Source of the DNA: Nitrospirota bacterium
Lineage (GTDB): Bacteria > Nitrospirota > Nitrospiria > Nitrospirales > UBA8639
DNA length: 51,205 bases
Direction of reading: 5' to 3'
Assembly: GCA_003695915.1 (NCBI GenBank)
Contig: RFGF01000070.1
Location: forward strand, 1-51,205
Shown in pieces: positions 1-8,943 of this stretch. The notes under the pieces are model-generated. The model was not told the DNA's origin. It saw only the letters and a list, made by a program, of their open reading frames with translations, and searched no databases. The position numbers and the translations under genes were made by a program. Numbering within the stretch: the stretch's first letter is position 1; each line of letters begins with the position of its first letter.

Positions 1-1418
1 ATGTCAAAGGTCACTTCGATTTGGGGGACGCCTCGTGGCGCGGGCGGAATCCCTACCAAATCGAACTGGCCCAGTAGTTTGTTATCGTTGGCCATTTCCC
101 GCTCGCCTTGGAACACGCGAATCGTGACCGCGGTTTGGTTATCGGCCGCCGTGGAAAAAATTTGGCTCTTTTTTGTCGGAATCGTGGTGTTCCGTTCGAT
201 CAGCCGGGTAAAGACGCCGCCGAGCGTTTCGATTCCAAGCGAAAGCGGCGTGACATCCAACAGCAGCACGTCTTTGACCTCGCCCCGGAGCACACCGCCC
301 TGAATGGCAGCTCCGATGGCGACAACTTCGTCCGGATTGACTCCCCGATGAGGATCCCTTCCAAAATATTGTTTGACCCGCTCGATGACTTTAGGCATAC
401 GGGTCATACCCCCGACGAGTACAACTTCGTGAATATCGCGGGGTGTGAGGCTCGCGTCGGCAAGCGCTTTTTTGCATGGCTCGATAGTTCGTTCAATGAG
501 GTCATCCACCAACTGTTCCAGCTTCGCCCGTGTTAATTTCATGACAAGGTGCTTTGGGCCGCTGGCATCCGCAGTGATGAACGGCAAATTGATTTCGGTC
601 TCTTGCGAAGAGGAAAGCTCGATTTTCGCCCGTTCAGCCGCTTCTTTGAGCCGTTGCAACGCCATTCGGTCGTTTCGGAGGTCGATACCCTGATCCTTTT
701 TGAACTCGTTGACCAACCAATCGATAATGCGGAGATCGAAATCGTCCCCCCCTAAATAGGTGTCGCCATTGGTGGATTTCACCTCGAACACACCTTCGCC
801 GATTTCGAGGATGGAAATATCGAATGTGCCTCCTCCGAGGTCGTAGACGCCAATCCGCTCATCTTTCTTTTTATCGAGCCCATAGGCCAGGGCGGCAGCC
901 GTCGGCTCATTGATAATCCGCACCACGTTCAGTCCGGCAATTTGTCCCGCATCTTTTGTCGCCTGCCGCTGGCTGTCATCGAAATATGCCGGGACCGTAA
1001 TCACGGCATCTTGTACCTTTTCCCCGAGAAAGTCTTCCGCCGTCTGTTTCATTTTTTGCAAAATCATGGCGGAAATCTCCGGTGGGCTGTACCGTTTGCC
1101 CCGAATTTCGACGTGTGCATCGCCATTTTCGGCCTCCACGATTTTATAAGGAAGGCGCTTCATGGCTTCTTTGACTTCGGGAGAGTTAAATTTTCTCCCC
1201 ATGAGCCGTTTTATCGAAAAAATGGTGTTTTCTGGATTGGTGATCGCTTGCCGTTTGGCTATTTGTCCGACCAACCGCTCACCTTTGTCCGTAATGGCGA
1301 CAACCGACGGCGTTGTTCGACTCCCTTCTGCATTGGGAATCACCACCGGTTCGCCTCCGCTCATCACAGCGACACACGAATTTGTCGTTCCTAAATCGAT
1401 CCCGATAATTTTACTCAT
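1..1418 (-). CDS. dnaK: Chaperone DnaK (Hsp70), C-terminus cut by the window edge
   Basis: ATP-dependent Hsp70 chaperone of the cytosol, working with GrpE and a J-protein in protein folding and heat-shock recovery. The reading frame starts at 1418 with [18 protein letters not shown], the Hsp70 phosphate-1 motif, and shows the phosphate-2 motif ([11 protein letters not shown]), the adenosine motif ([12 protein letters not shown]) and the linker [15 protein letters not shown] near residue 384, after which the substrate-binding domain begins. About 472 codons are present, so roughly the last quarter of a normal protein of about 640 residues lies outside the window. The start codon overlaps the grpE stop as ATGA, which implies translational coupling. 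No frameshift or missing catalytic residue is visible. Confidence 0.98.
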   Translation of the reverse strand, partial: MSKIIGIDLGTTNSCVAVMSGGEPVVIPNAEGSRTTPSVVAITDKGERLVGQIAKRQAITNPENTIFSIKRLMGRKFNSPEVKEAMKRLPYKIVEAENGDAHVEIRGKRYSPPEISAMILQKMKQTAEDFLGEKVQDAVITVPAYFDDSQRQATKDAGQIAGLNVVRIINEPTAAALAYGLDKKKDERIGVYDLGGGTFDISILEIGEGVFEVKSTNGDTYLGGDDFDLRIIDWLVNEFKKDQGIDLRNDRMALQRLKEAAERAKIELSSSQETEINLPFITADASGPKHLVMKLTRAKLEQLVDDLIERTIEPCKKALADASLTPRDIHEVVLVGGMTRMPKVIERVKQYFGRDPHRGVNPDEVVAIGAAIQGGVLRGEVKDVLLLDVTPLSLGIETLGGVFTRLIERNTTIPTKKSQIFSTAADNQTAVTIRVFQGEREMANDNKLLGQFDLVGIPPAPRGVPQIEVTFD

Positions 1419-2020
1419 TGGTCAGCTCCTTCCTCTCCCTGATGTTGGTCACCGGTAGATGGCTGGTTCTTGTCGGACGGTTCTTTCGAAACCGTCACCA
1501 TTGCTGGTCGTAAAATCCGTTCATTCAGGAGATATCCTTTTTGATACTCCTCGACCACCATATTCGGGGGCGTCGATGGAGCTTCCACTTGGGCGACAGC
1601 TTGATGTTTCGAAGGGTCAAATGGTTGCCCAGCGCTTTCGATTTGCTTCACACCGAATTTTGTCAGCGTATCCACCAAGTGTTTATAAGTGAGCTCCACT
1701 CCCTCGAGCAAGGCTCCTACCGTTTGCTGATCTCGCCCGCATTGAATCGCACGCTCCAAATTATCTACGGTCGTCAACAACTCTTTGAGAATTTTTTCGT
1801 TGGCAAATTTAATCTGCTCGACTTGTTCTCGTTGTATCCGCCGTTTGTAATTTTCAAACTCAGCAGCCAATCGCAAATATTTCTCCTGCAACTCATTGTA
1901 TTCCTGTGTCTTTTTTGTCAGTTCCTCCCTCAAGGATTGTTCAGCAGTCTGGGTCTCCGACGTTCCAGACTCTTGCACCTCGGCATTCTCGCCCGAGAGG
2001 GGTTTTTCTTCGTTGTTCAC
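1415..2020 (-). CDS. grpE: Nucleotide exchange factor GrpE
   Basis: Nucleotide exchange factor that releases ADP from DnaK. At 201 residues it is normal for the family. An acidic, polar N-terminus is followed by a long coiled coil (about residues 30-85, with [14 protein letters not shown] typical of GrpE) and the C-terminal beta domain ending in [18 protein letters not shown]. The start is GTG at 2020, chosen because a strong Shine-Dalgarno (GGGAGGAAC) sits just upstream; there is no alternative ATG. It overlaps dnaK by 4 bases. hrcA, often the upstream neighbour, is absent here and coaX is found instead, so heat-shock control must come from elsewhere. Confidence 0.97.
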   Translation of the reverse strand: MNNEEKPLSGENAEVQESGTSETQTAEQSLREELTKKTQEYNELQEKYLRLAAEFENYKRRIQREQVEQIKFANEKILKELLTTVDNLERAIQCGRDQQTVGALLEGVELTYKHLVDTLTKFGVKQIESAGQPFDPSKHQAVAQVEAPSTPPNMVVEEYQKGYLLNERILRPAMVTVSKEPSDKNQPSTGDQHQGEEGADQ

Positions 2021-2032
2021 CTTTGTTCCTCC

Positions 2033-2049
2033 CTCTCTAGTCTAGAGAG
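2033..2049. repeat. Perfect 17-bp palindrome in the grpE leader
   Basis: CTCTCTAG-T-CTAGAGAG is a perfect inverted repeat between the predicted start of transcription and the grpE start codon. Its grpE-proximal arm runs directly into the Shine-Dalgarno sequence. It could be an operator or an RNA hairpin limiting ribosome access. It is not a CIRCE element, which would read TTAGCACTC-N9-GAGTGCTAA. Confidence 0.6.
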
Positions 2050-2073
2050 CTCGCAAAGATAGATGGCACGTCA

Positions 2074-2102
2074 CAGATAGTCACAAAATCTGAAAAAGTC
2101 AA
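2074..2102 (-). promoter_or_regulatory. Candidate promoter for grpE-dnaK
   Basis: On the minus strand TTGACT (2102-2097) is followed after 17 bases by TATCTG (2079-2074). This places transcription start near 2067 and gives a leader of about 47 bases containing the palindrome at 2033-2049. It resembles a housekeeping sigma-70 promoter more than a sigma-32 one. It is predicted by eye only. Confidence 0.45.
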
Positions 2103-2134
2103 CCCATCATCTGATTGCTGCGAGTTTTGCCCGC

Positions 2135-2938
2135 TCATTCCGATTGTTCGTGCGCAAAGATTCGGCGATAGATGAGTTCAAGCCCTTCAAGGGTCAAATG
2201 TGGACAGTATTCATCGATCGTTCGCGAGAGTGGAGCAATCACAGTTGCTAACCCCCCAGTGGCGATGACCTTGGTTCGTTGTTCGATCTCCTGTTGGATG
2301 CGGCTGACCAATTCATCCACGAGACCTGCATATCCATAAATCACTCCGGATTGAATGCTGCTGATGGTATCCTGTCCGATCACGCTCTTCGGTCGGACCA
2401 GATCCACCACGGGAAGCTTGGCGGTACGGAGGTGCAACGAATCTGCCGAACTTTTCAGCCCTGGCGCGATGGCGCCGCCTAAATACTCACCCTTGTCGGT
2501 TACGGTGCAGAACGTGGTGGCTGTTCCGAAATCGACGATGATCAGTGCACAACGAAAGCGAGCATAAGCTGCCGCGGCGTTCACCAAGCGGTCCGTGCCT
2601 ATTTCTTCGGGGTGCTGATAGCGAATCGTGAGCCCGAAGGGACACTGTCGCGTCACAATGACAGGGTCACAATGGAAGGTGGTCTGCACCATATGGGCGA
2701 AAACTGCAGTGAGCGGGGGTACCACGCTTGAGATTGCACAACCTGAGATTTCGCTCGGCAAGACAGGCTGTGTCGCCAGAAGTGCGCGAACGATAATGGC
2801 GTATTCGTCCGCTGTTTTGGCCTGATCGGTGGCTACTCGCCAAGATTGTTGAAGAGAGGAATTCCGAAAAAGTCCGATCACGATATGGGTATTGCCGATA
2901 TCGATGGCCAGAATTGATGAAGAATGCATTGACGACAT
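2135..2938 (-). CDS. coaX: Type III pantothenate kinase
   Basis: Phosphorylates pantothenate in the first step of coenzyme A synthesis; the type III enzyme belongs to the ASKHA fold. The protein shows the N-terminal phosphate loop DIGNTHIVIGLF, the GTDRLVNAAAA segment, the second phosphate loop DFGTATTF and GGAIAPGL, all typical of CoaX. I place the start at ATG 2938 (MSSMHSSSILAIDIGNTH), giving 267 residues; a second ATG at 2929 is equally possible, and neither has a good Shine-Dalgarno. A longer upstream reading would overlap birA and adds unrelated sequence. It begins 4 bases after the birA stop, so it is probably co-transcribed with nadC and birA. Confidence 0.95.
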   Translation of the reverse strand: MSSMHSSSILAIDIGNTHIVIGLFRNSSLQQSWRVATDQAKTADEYAIIVRALLATQPVLPSEISGCAISSVVPPLTAVFAHMVQTTFHCDPVIVTRQCPFGLTIRYQHPEEIGTDRLVNAAAAYARFRCALIIVDFGTATTFCTVTDKGEYLGGAIAPGLKSSADSLHLRTAKLPVVDLVRPKSVIGQDTISSIQSGVIYGYAGLVDELVSRIQQEIEQRTKVIATGGLATVIAPLSRTIDEYCPHLTLEGLELIYRRIFAHEQSE

Positions 2939-2942
2939 GAAA

Positions 2943-3854
2943 TCAGAACGATCGGTTTTCCAGGGGCATGTCCGGGTAGGGTGTGGAAAGGGGGTGTTCT
3001 CGTAAATGAAGAATATCGCCAGCCTGCACCTCAACAAAGGAAGGAGATCGTTCTGTGGTCATGCCCAGGGTTTGCGAAAAAGGGACCCGAACCAGCAACG
3101 CGCCATTCCAACCAACATCAACCGCTACCCCATAAAGAGCCGTGCCATCGGCATACTGGACGCGAACCTCATGCCCTATGGTGCGACAATACTGGAGATA
3201 TCTATTTTTGAGCTCTGCAAGATTCCCATCGCGCAAGCGATCATAAAAGCATTCGAGATGAGTGAGTATAGAGGCCAACAACTCATGTCGATCGCCATGT
3301 TGCCCTGTTTCCATAAACAAAGAAGTGGCAATTTCCCTCAGATCCGGAGGTAATTGATGGCGCTCGAGATTGACATTGAGTCCTAAACCGATCACGGCTA
3401 TCCAATCGGGCATTCTGTGGGAGACACTCTCACAAAGAATGCCACCGACCTTGCGAGACCCGACGACGAGATCATTAGGCCATTTGAGAGCCACGGAGCA
3501 GGCCACTCGGGGATGCAATGCCTCGCAGACGGCCACGCCGGCCATGAGAGAAATCCAGGAGAGACCGGCTGATTGAGGAGGGTGTCTGAGAACGATTGAG
3601 CAATACAGATTCACTCCGGGCGGAGAATGCCATGACCGGCCAAGGCGACCCCGTCCCGCATGCTGCGTTTCGCTGACGATCACCGTTCCATGAGGAGCAC
3701 CGCGACGAGCTTGGGCCAGAGCAGTGGTATTGGTCGAATCCAGTTCGTCGTACACCTCAAGGCGCGTTCCCATCCATGCGGTGTTCAGAAGTGATCGGAG
3801 TCGTTCAGCCGAGAGGGGGGTGTCGGTAAAACGGGATACCAAATAAGATGCCAT
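2943..3854 (-). CDS. birA: Biotin--[acetyl-CoA-carboxylase] ligase
   Basis: Biotin protein ligase that activates biotin as biotinyl-AMP and attaches it to the biotin carrier protein of acetyl-CoA carboxylase. The biotin-binding loop GRGRLGRSWHSPPGVNLY, the KWPNDLVV motif and the KVGGILCES strand are all present, and the C-terminal SH3-like domain follows (VQAGDILHLREHPL). There is no N-terminal winged helix, so this is the short, non-repressor type. The start is ATG 3854 without a clear Shine-Dalgarno; 303 residues. It lies 10 bases after nadC and 4 bases before coaX within a minus-strand cofactor-synthesis operon. Confidence 0.95.
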   Translation of the reverse strand: MASYLVSRFTDTPLSAERLRSLLNTAWMGTRLEVYDELDSTNTTALAQARRGAPHGTVIVSETQHAGRGRLGRSWHSPPGVNLYCSIVLRHPPQSAGLSWISLMAGVAVCEALHPRVACSVALKWPNDLVVGSRKVGGILCESVSHRMPDWIAVIGLGLNVNLERHQLPPDLREIATSLFMETGQHGDRHELLASILTHLECFYDRLRDGNLAELKNRYLQYCRTIGHEVRVQYADGTALYGVAVDVGWNGALLVRVPFSQTLGMTTERSPSFVEVQAGDILHLREHPLSTPYPDMPLENRSF

Positions 3855-3864
3855 ACATGAAATG

Positions 3865-4737
3865 CTAACGAAATGATCGACGGGTCCGTAACGGTTCGAT
3901 GCTCATGCTGATGTTCACAGCCGGAGCCGAGTGGGTCAACATTCCAATGGAAATAAAGTCTGCTCCAGCCTCAGCGAACTGTCTGACATTTTCCACTGTA
4001 ACCCCGCCAGAGACCTCGATCAAGGCACGCCCGCCGACAAGCGCGACGGCTTCTTGCACCATAGCAGGTGTCATATTGTCGAGCAAAATAATATCGGCTC
4101 CCCCTTGAAGTGCCTCACGGACTTGGCGAAGGGATTCGGCTTCGATGCTGATACGGAGGCCGTGCGGAGCGCGCTGCCGCGCCAAGCGACAAGCTTGTTC
4201 GATCGACAGACGACTTCGAAGCAAGGCAAGGTGGTTGTCTTTGATCAAGAAGCCTTCGCTCAATGTGTGCCGATGATTTTTGGCTCCGCCTAAGCGAACG
4301 GCCCATTTCTCCAAAACGCGAAGGCCCGGCGTGGTTTTGCGTGTATCCAGGATAATAGCGGGATATCCTTTGATTAGTTGACAGAGTTTCGCGGTGAGCG
4401 TTGCGATGCCCGAGAGATGCTGCAAAAAATTCAGGGCTGTCCGTTCCCCCTGCAGAAGGCACCGACCGTCTCCGATACAGGTCAAGATCACAGCGTCGGG
4501 CCGCACAGTGTCGCCATCTTCCCGCGAACGCGGAAAACGCACCTGAGGGTCCAGTTCACGAAACACCTGTTTTGCGAGGGCGATCCCGGCCAGCGTCAGC
4601 GGTTCCTGGGCTCGGATTTCGGCTCGAGCTGGTATGGGCGTGGGGAAGAGGGACTGGGTCGTAATGTCGCCGGATCCGAGATCCTCTTGCAATGCTGTGA
4701 GGACAGCTTGACGAATGTGAATGGCTGGGACCGTCAC
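3865..4737 (-). CDS. nadC: Nicotinate-nucleotide pyrophosphorylase (quinolinate phosphoribosyltransferase)
   Basis: Converts quinolinate and PRPP to nicotinate mononucleotide, CO2 and pyrophosphate in de novo NAD synthesis. Diagnostic segments are GDITTQSLF near the N-terminus, LLQGERTALNFLQHLSGIAT, the active-site stretch DTRKTTPGLRVLEKWAV with GGAKNHR, and the C-terminal barrel strands ILLDNM and EVSGGV. The length, 290 residues, is normal. The start is GTG 4737. It begins 15 bases after the end of valS and is followed 10 bases later by birA. No nadA or nadB is present in the window. Confidence 0.96.
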   Translation of the reverse strand: MTVPAIHIRQAVLTALQEDLGSGDITTQSLFPTPIPARAEIRAQEPLTLAGIALAKQVFRELDPQVRFPRSREDGDTVRPDAVILTCIGDGRCLLQGERTALNFLQHLSGIATLTAKLCQLIKGYPAIILDTRKTTPGLRVLEKWAVRLGGAKNHRHTLSEGFLIKDNHLALLRSRLSIEQACRLARQRAPHGLRISIEAESLRQVREALQGGADIILLDNMTPAMVQEAVALVGGRALIEVSGGVTVENVRQFAEAGADFISIGMLTHSAPAVNISMSIEPLRTRRSFR

Positions 4738-4752
4738 GGAAACGTTTGGTTT

Positions 4753-7503
4753 TTAAACAGACTGTGCCATAGCGCGGAGTTGGGCTAGACAAGAGTCCAA
4801 CAGCGAGGCCTCCTGCCTCAAAGCAGCCAAGCGATGTTCGGATTGCGTGACGACGGCGGGATCGGCTTTGCTTTTGAAGGCTGGAGAGGCTAATCGCGCT
4901 TCGAGCCTTGCGCACTCTTTGTGTGTGTCGTTAACCTGTTTTTCGATCCGTTTGATGACGGCCGCCAGATCGAAGTTTTGCTCGATCGGCGTTCCTACCG
5001 AGAGCGACCCGACGACCAAGCGAAGCATTCGCTCCGTCGGCCATTGCTCCGGCGGCTTGAGATGACACGGCCCACGGGCAAGGGCTATGAGTCGAGGTGC
5101 GAGCTGAACGAGTGTTTGCTGTTCGCGCTCGTCGGAAGAGCCTCCGTAAAATGCGACCGGTTGAGTCGGCGTGTATTGCAGCAAGGCACGAAGCGTCCGC
5201 GTGGCGTCGATGAACTGCTCGAGCACAGAAAAGTCCCGCTCGATCTCCGGTGCATCCCATTCTGGACGCGGAATTGGATAAGGCTGCGTGGCGATACTCT
5301 CCCCGGTATGCGGGAAGGACTGCCAAATTTCTTCCGTCACGAACGGAATGAAAGGATGGAAAAGGCGTTGGATCAGTTCCAATGTTTCTAGTAGTGTATG
5401 GCGAGTGGATGGCGCGTCGGGCGATGATGCATCCTGTAACGCGGCTTTCGCCAGTTCGATGTACCAATCACAATATTCATGCCAAAGAAACTGATACAGG
5501 ATTGAAGCGGCTCGATCGAAACGATAGCACGTCAATTCTTCCGTACATGCGCGAATGGCGTGATTCAACCGACTGAGAATCCACCGGTCATGAAAAGGAC
5601 GCAAGGCAGGGGAAAGAGCGCTTCGCTCACCGTTCGCGTGCAGCGCGATAAATCGCGCGGCGTTCCATAACTTGGTGATGAAGTTGCGATAGCCTTCGAT
5701 GCGTTCTTCGGCCAGTTTGATGTCTCGCCCCGGCGAGGCCATCGCGGCGAGTGTGAACCGGAGGGCATCCGTGCCGTATTGACGCATTTTCGTCAAAGGA
5801 TCGATGACATTGCCTTTGGATTTGCTCATTTTTTGCCCTTCGGCGTCTCGGACGAGGGCATGGATATACACATCGTAAAACGGGACAGTGCCGGTGAATT
5901 TCAGACCCATCATGATCATCCGGGAAACCCAGAAAAAAAGGATGTCCAAGCCCGTGACGAGGACAGAGGTCGGATAATAGGTCTCGAAATCGGCAGTACG
6001 GTCTGGCCAACCCAAGGTCGAAAACGGCCACAGGGCCGAAGAAAACCACGTGTCCAAGACATCGGGGTCTTGAAACATGTCCGAACTTCCACAGCGTGGG
6101 CACTGTGTGGGAGGCTGCTCGGCCACGATCGGGGTCGCATGTTGGGGAATGAGGCAGGATTGAAGTTCCGCTTGCGGGCTGAGTGATTGACCGAGGCAGG
6201 ACCGGCAATACCAGGCCGGAATTTGGTGGCCCCACCACAATTGGCGCGAAATACACCAATCTTTAATGTGTTTCATCCATCCTAAATAATTGTTGACCCA
6301 GCCAGAGGGGATGATGCGAATGTGTCCGCTCTCTACGACTTCGATTGCCGGATCGGCGAGTGGTTGGATGCGCACGAACCATTGAGGCGACAGAAACGGT
6401 TCGATCACCGTCTTGCATCGATAGCAGTGTCCGCGAGCCAGCGTATGCGGCTCAACTTTGACCAATAGGCCTCGTTCCTTGAGCGTCTCGACGATGGTCG
6501 TCCGTGCTTCTTGTGCGGTGCGATGCGACAATGCAGGAACGAGGTCGGGTTCAACGTGAGCGGTCTCAAGCGCGTGAGGAGCCAATCGTGCATGAGCATC
6601 GAAAAGCGCGATTCGCGGCAAATGATGGCGGAGTCCGGCTTCAAAATCGTTGAAATCATGGGCCGGTGTGACTTTGACGACTCCAGTGCCAAATTCACGG
6701 TCGACCAAAATGGGATCGGCGAGAATAGGTATCGTTCGCGTGGTCAAGGGCAGGGCAACTTGTCTGCCGATCGCATGCGAATATCGGGGATCGTCCGGAT
6801 GGACGGCGACAGCCGTGTCTCCTAACAGTGTTTCCGGTCGCGTGGTGGCGACGACAAGGTCGAGCGCGGGATCCGATGGGACGGGATAGCGGATGAAGTA
6901 AAGATGATCGGTGATCGTTTCATGTTCCACTTCGATGTCGGAAAGGGCTGTCAGGCATCGAGGGCACCAGTTGATCAACCGTTCACCACGATATAACAGT
7001 CCTTCCTCATAAAGCTGGACGAACACTTTCCGTACGGCTCGAGATAGCCCCTCGTCCATAGTGAACCGCAATCGGCTCCAGTCGCAGGAGGCTCCCAATT
7101 GCTTGAGTTGTTCGACGATGGTGTTTCCCGATTGTTCTTTCCATGCCCAGATTCGTTGAATAAAGGTTTCGCGTCCCAATTTTTCTCGAGTTGTTCCTTC
7201 GGCCAAGAGTTGCCGTTCGACGACGTTTTGCGTCGCAATGCCGGCATGATCCGTGCCTGGAAGCCAGAGGGTATTGTACCCCTGCATGCGTTTCCATCGG
7301 ACAAGAATATCCTGTAACGTCGCGTTCAGGGCATGCCCGATATGAAGGGAACCGGTAATATTGGGGGGAGGAATGACGATGCAAAATGGCGGAGCTGGAT
7401 TCCGGGGATCGGCACGGAATAAGCCTCGCTCCACCCAAAAGCGGCTCCAACGTAGTTCAACGGATTGTGGATGATAGGTTTTTTCCAATCGAGGAGCGGC
7501 CAT
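4753..7503 (-). CDS. valS: Valine--tRNA ligase
   Basis: Class I aminoacyl-tRNA synthetase that charges tRNA-Val. The HIGH motif is at residues 54-57 (within PPPNITGSLHIGHALN), the editing domain contains VVATTRPETLLGDTAVAVHP, DVLDTWFSSALWPFSTLGWP identifies ValRS, and KMSKSKGNVIDP lies near residue 558. CxxC pairs in the middle (CYRCK, CPRCG) are typical zinc-binding knuckles. The C-terminal 70 residues form the usual tRNA-binding coiled coil. The protein is 916 residues from ATG 7503. It heads the minus-strand run valS-nadC-birA-coaX. Confidence 0.98.
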   Translation of the reverse strand: MAAPRLEKTYHPQSVELRWSRFWVERGLFRADPRNPAPPFCIVIPPPNITGSLHIGHALNATLQDILVRWKRMQGYNTLWLPGTDHAGIATQNVVERQLLAEGTTREKLGRETFIQRIWAWKEQSGNTIVEQLKQLGASCDWSRLRFTMDEGLSRAVRKVFVQLYEEGLLYRGERLINWCPRCLTALSDIEVEHETITDHLYFIRYPVPSDPALDLVVATTRPETLLGDTAVAVHPDDPRYSHAIGRQVALPLTTRTIPILADPILVDREFGTGVVKVTPAHDFNDFEAGLRHHLPRIALFDAHARLAPHALETAHVEPDLVPALSHRTAQEARTTIVETLKERGLLVKVEPHTLARGHCYRCKTVIEPFLSPQWFVRIQPLADPAIEVVESGHIRIIPSGWVNNYLGWMKHIKDWCISRQLWWGHQIPAWYCRSCLGQSLSPQAELQSCLIPQHATPIVAEQPPTQCPRCGSSDMFQDPDVLDTWFSSALWPFSTLGWPDRTADFETYYPTSVLVTGLDILFFWVSRMIMMGLKFTGTVPFYDVYIHALVRDAEGQKMSKSKGNVIDPLTKMRQYGTDALRFTLAAMASPGRDIKLAEERIEGYRNFITKLWNAARFIALHANGERSALSPALRPFHDRWILSRLNHAIRACTEELTCYRFDRAASILYQFLWHEYCDWYIELAKAALQDASSPDAPSTRHTLLETLELIQRLFHPFIPFVTEEIWQSFPHTGESIATQPYPIPRPEWDAPEIERDFSVLEQFIDATRTLRALLQYTPTQPVAFYGGSSDEREQQTLVQLAPRLIALARGPCHLKPPEQWPTERMLRLVVGSLSVGTPIEQNFDLAAVIKRIEKQVNDTHKECARLEARLASPAFKSKADPAVVTQSEHRLAALRQEASLLDSCLAQLRAMAQSV

Positions 7504-7600
7504 ATCGACGTGGGGGTCTTCCTACGACGGGTCTCGGCATGTTCGTCAGCGGTGCGACGGATCTTAGCATGCACCTTCGAGGCCTGCAATAGACCGACCT

Positions 7601-7628
7601 TTGCTTGTCCTCGCATCCCCACTATGGT
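7601..7628 (+). promoter_or_regulatory. Weak candidate promoter upstream of the small basic protein
   Basis: TTGCTT followed after 16 bases by TATGGT. The match to sigma-70 hexamers is only partial. It lies in the 290-base gap between valS and the small basic reading frame (7504-7793), in which I see no other gene. Confidence 0.25.
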
Positions 7629-7793
7629 ATAGAAAGCGCGAAAGCTCGGAGAGGGAAGTCGAAGAAAGAGGGTTCAAGGGGAAAGACCGAAGATGTCCCC
7701 TGTGCCAGAAGATGGCGCGACGAGAAGAGCTTGTGCCACTGGTCGAAGACGATGACACCAAATAAGAAACCGGGAAAGGAGGGGGATATCGCA

Positions 7794-7904
7794 ATGGCTC
7801 GTGGAAGAGAAAAAGATCGGGAATTGCGGCGCAAGCATCGGAAAAACCGTCAACGGATCAAAGCGCGGGAAGCAGCCCAGCGTCGACAGAAGACAAAATC
7901 ATGA
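7794..7904 (+). CDS. Very small, extremely basic protein of unknown function
   Basis: A 36-residue reading frame starting MARGREKDRELRRKHRKN that is more than one third Arg plus Lys. I chose ATG 7794 because AAGGAGG lies about a dozen bases upstream; the frame can be extended to an ATG at 7749 or further, but the extension looks like non-coding sequence. Composition and helix-forming character suggest an RNA- or ribosome-associated peptide, but this is inference only. I do not recognise a named family. It is followed by 131 bases before the HAD gene. Confidence 0.5.
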   Translation: MARGREKDRELRRKHRKNRQRIKAREAAQRRQKTKS

Positions 7905-8035
7905 GGGTATGCAAGTCGCCCCTCGTATCGTTTGTGGAATGATTCACGGTGCCGATTTCCCAGGCCCATCGGTTTTACTTTTGTCTTTGATCCTGCCGTT
8001 CGCCCACGTTCTTCCAGCATGTCCAATCCTGCTCC

Positions 8036-8803
8036 TTGGTGAGTCGCACGTCCTGTAATCGAGCGCATAGGAATCGCACACGGTCGTCAATTGCCGTCGT
8101 GTTTTTTGATGCCGCGGGAACCCTCTTTCATCTCAAAGGTTCGGTCGCCGATGTGTATTTAACCTATGCCGAAAAATATGGCGTCGTGCCGTCAGTGCAA
8201 CTGAAACAGGCTGTGAATCAGGCGTTTCGTGCAGCCTTTCAACAAGCTCCCCCGCCGGTTTTTGCTGCAGACGATCCGGTTACTTTGAAGCACTGTGAAC
8301 GGCTCTGGTGGTTTGATCTTGTCCATGCCGTCTTTTACCGAGTCGGCATGTTTGAGGGATTTGACGATTTTTTCGACGAGGTCTTTGAAGCCTTTTCAAC
8401 GGGTGCGCATTGGAGGGTGATTCCGGAAACCGTTTCTGTGCTTCAAGATTTGAAAGCCAAAGGCTATGAATTAGGAATTATTTCCAATTTTGACACACGG
8501 TTGTTCACCATTTTGCGCGAACTCGGAATTCGACATTATTTCGATTCCGTGACGATTTCCAGTTTGGCTGGAGCTGTCAAGCCCGCTCCGAAAATTTTCC
8601 AAGTCGCGGTCGAACAACATGTCATCGATCCTTCCGAAGCCGTTCACGTTGGGGATAGTTTCGCGGAAGACGTTGAGGGCGCTTTGGCGGCTGGTCTGCA
8701 TCCAGTGTGGCTGACTCAAGAACCAGTAGAGCGTCCTCAACATGAACCTGTTTCCATAATTCGGACACTGACAGAACTGCCACGCGTGCTAGAGGCCTGG
8801 TGA
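8036..8803 (+). CDS. HAD-superfamily hydrolase (subfamily IA, REG-2/HDHD3-like)
   Basis: Haloacid-dehalogenase-type phosphohydrolase; substrate unknown. Motif I is VVFFDAAGTLF, in which the usual second Asp is Ala, as in the DxxGT group of IA enzymes. Motif II is GIISNFDTR, motif III the Lys of GAVKPAPKIF and motif IV HVGDSFAEDVEGA. An alpha-helical cap lies between motifs I and II. The start is uncertain: TTG 8036 or GTG 8039 are the only in-frame candidates giving the complete motif I, and neither has a clear Shine-Dalgarno. 255 residues from the first. Likely roles include sugar-phosphate or nucleotide turnover, but nothing in the context decides this. Confidence 0.88.
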   Translation: MVSRTSCNRAHRNRTRSSIAVVFFDAAGTLFHLKGSVADVYLTYAEKYGVVPSVQLKQAVNQAFRAAFQQAPPPVFAADDPVTLKHCERLWWFDLVHAVFYRVGMFEGFDDFFDEVFEAFSTGAHWRVIPETVSVLQDLKAKGYELGIISNFDTRLFTILRELGIRHYFDSVTISSLAGAVKPAPKIFQVAVEQHVIDPSEAVHVGDSFAEDVEGALAAGLHPVWLTQEPVERPQHEPVSIIRTLTELPRVLEAW

Positions 8804-8867
8804 ACTGATCGAGGGAAAGAACGGTCTTCGCCCGTCTGAAAAAATGATCGAACAGTCGTGGAAATGC

Positions 8868-8896
8868 TTGACCTTCTTTCCATAACGGCGTACTGT
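8868..8896 (+). promoter_or_regulatory. Candidate promoter for the sensor kinase pair
   Basis: TTGACC, 17 bases, TACTGT, in the 140-base gap after the HAD gene. A small hairpin (TCCGGC-gca-GCCGGA, 8927-8941) follows immediately before the first possible kinase ATG at 8944 and could lie in the leader if translation starts at the later ATG 8989. Confidence 0.35.
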
Positions 8897-8943
8897 TTTC
8901 CGATAGCGCAGTATGGCTGTCGCGTTTCCGGCGCAGCCGGAGC

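Noticed and set aside
1-1400. Plus-strand reading frames opposite dnaK
   Set aside because: They are antisense shadows; the minus-strand frame is an unmistakable DnaK.
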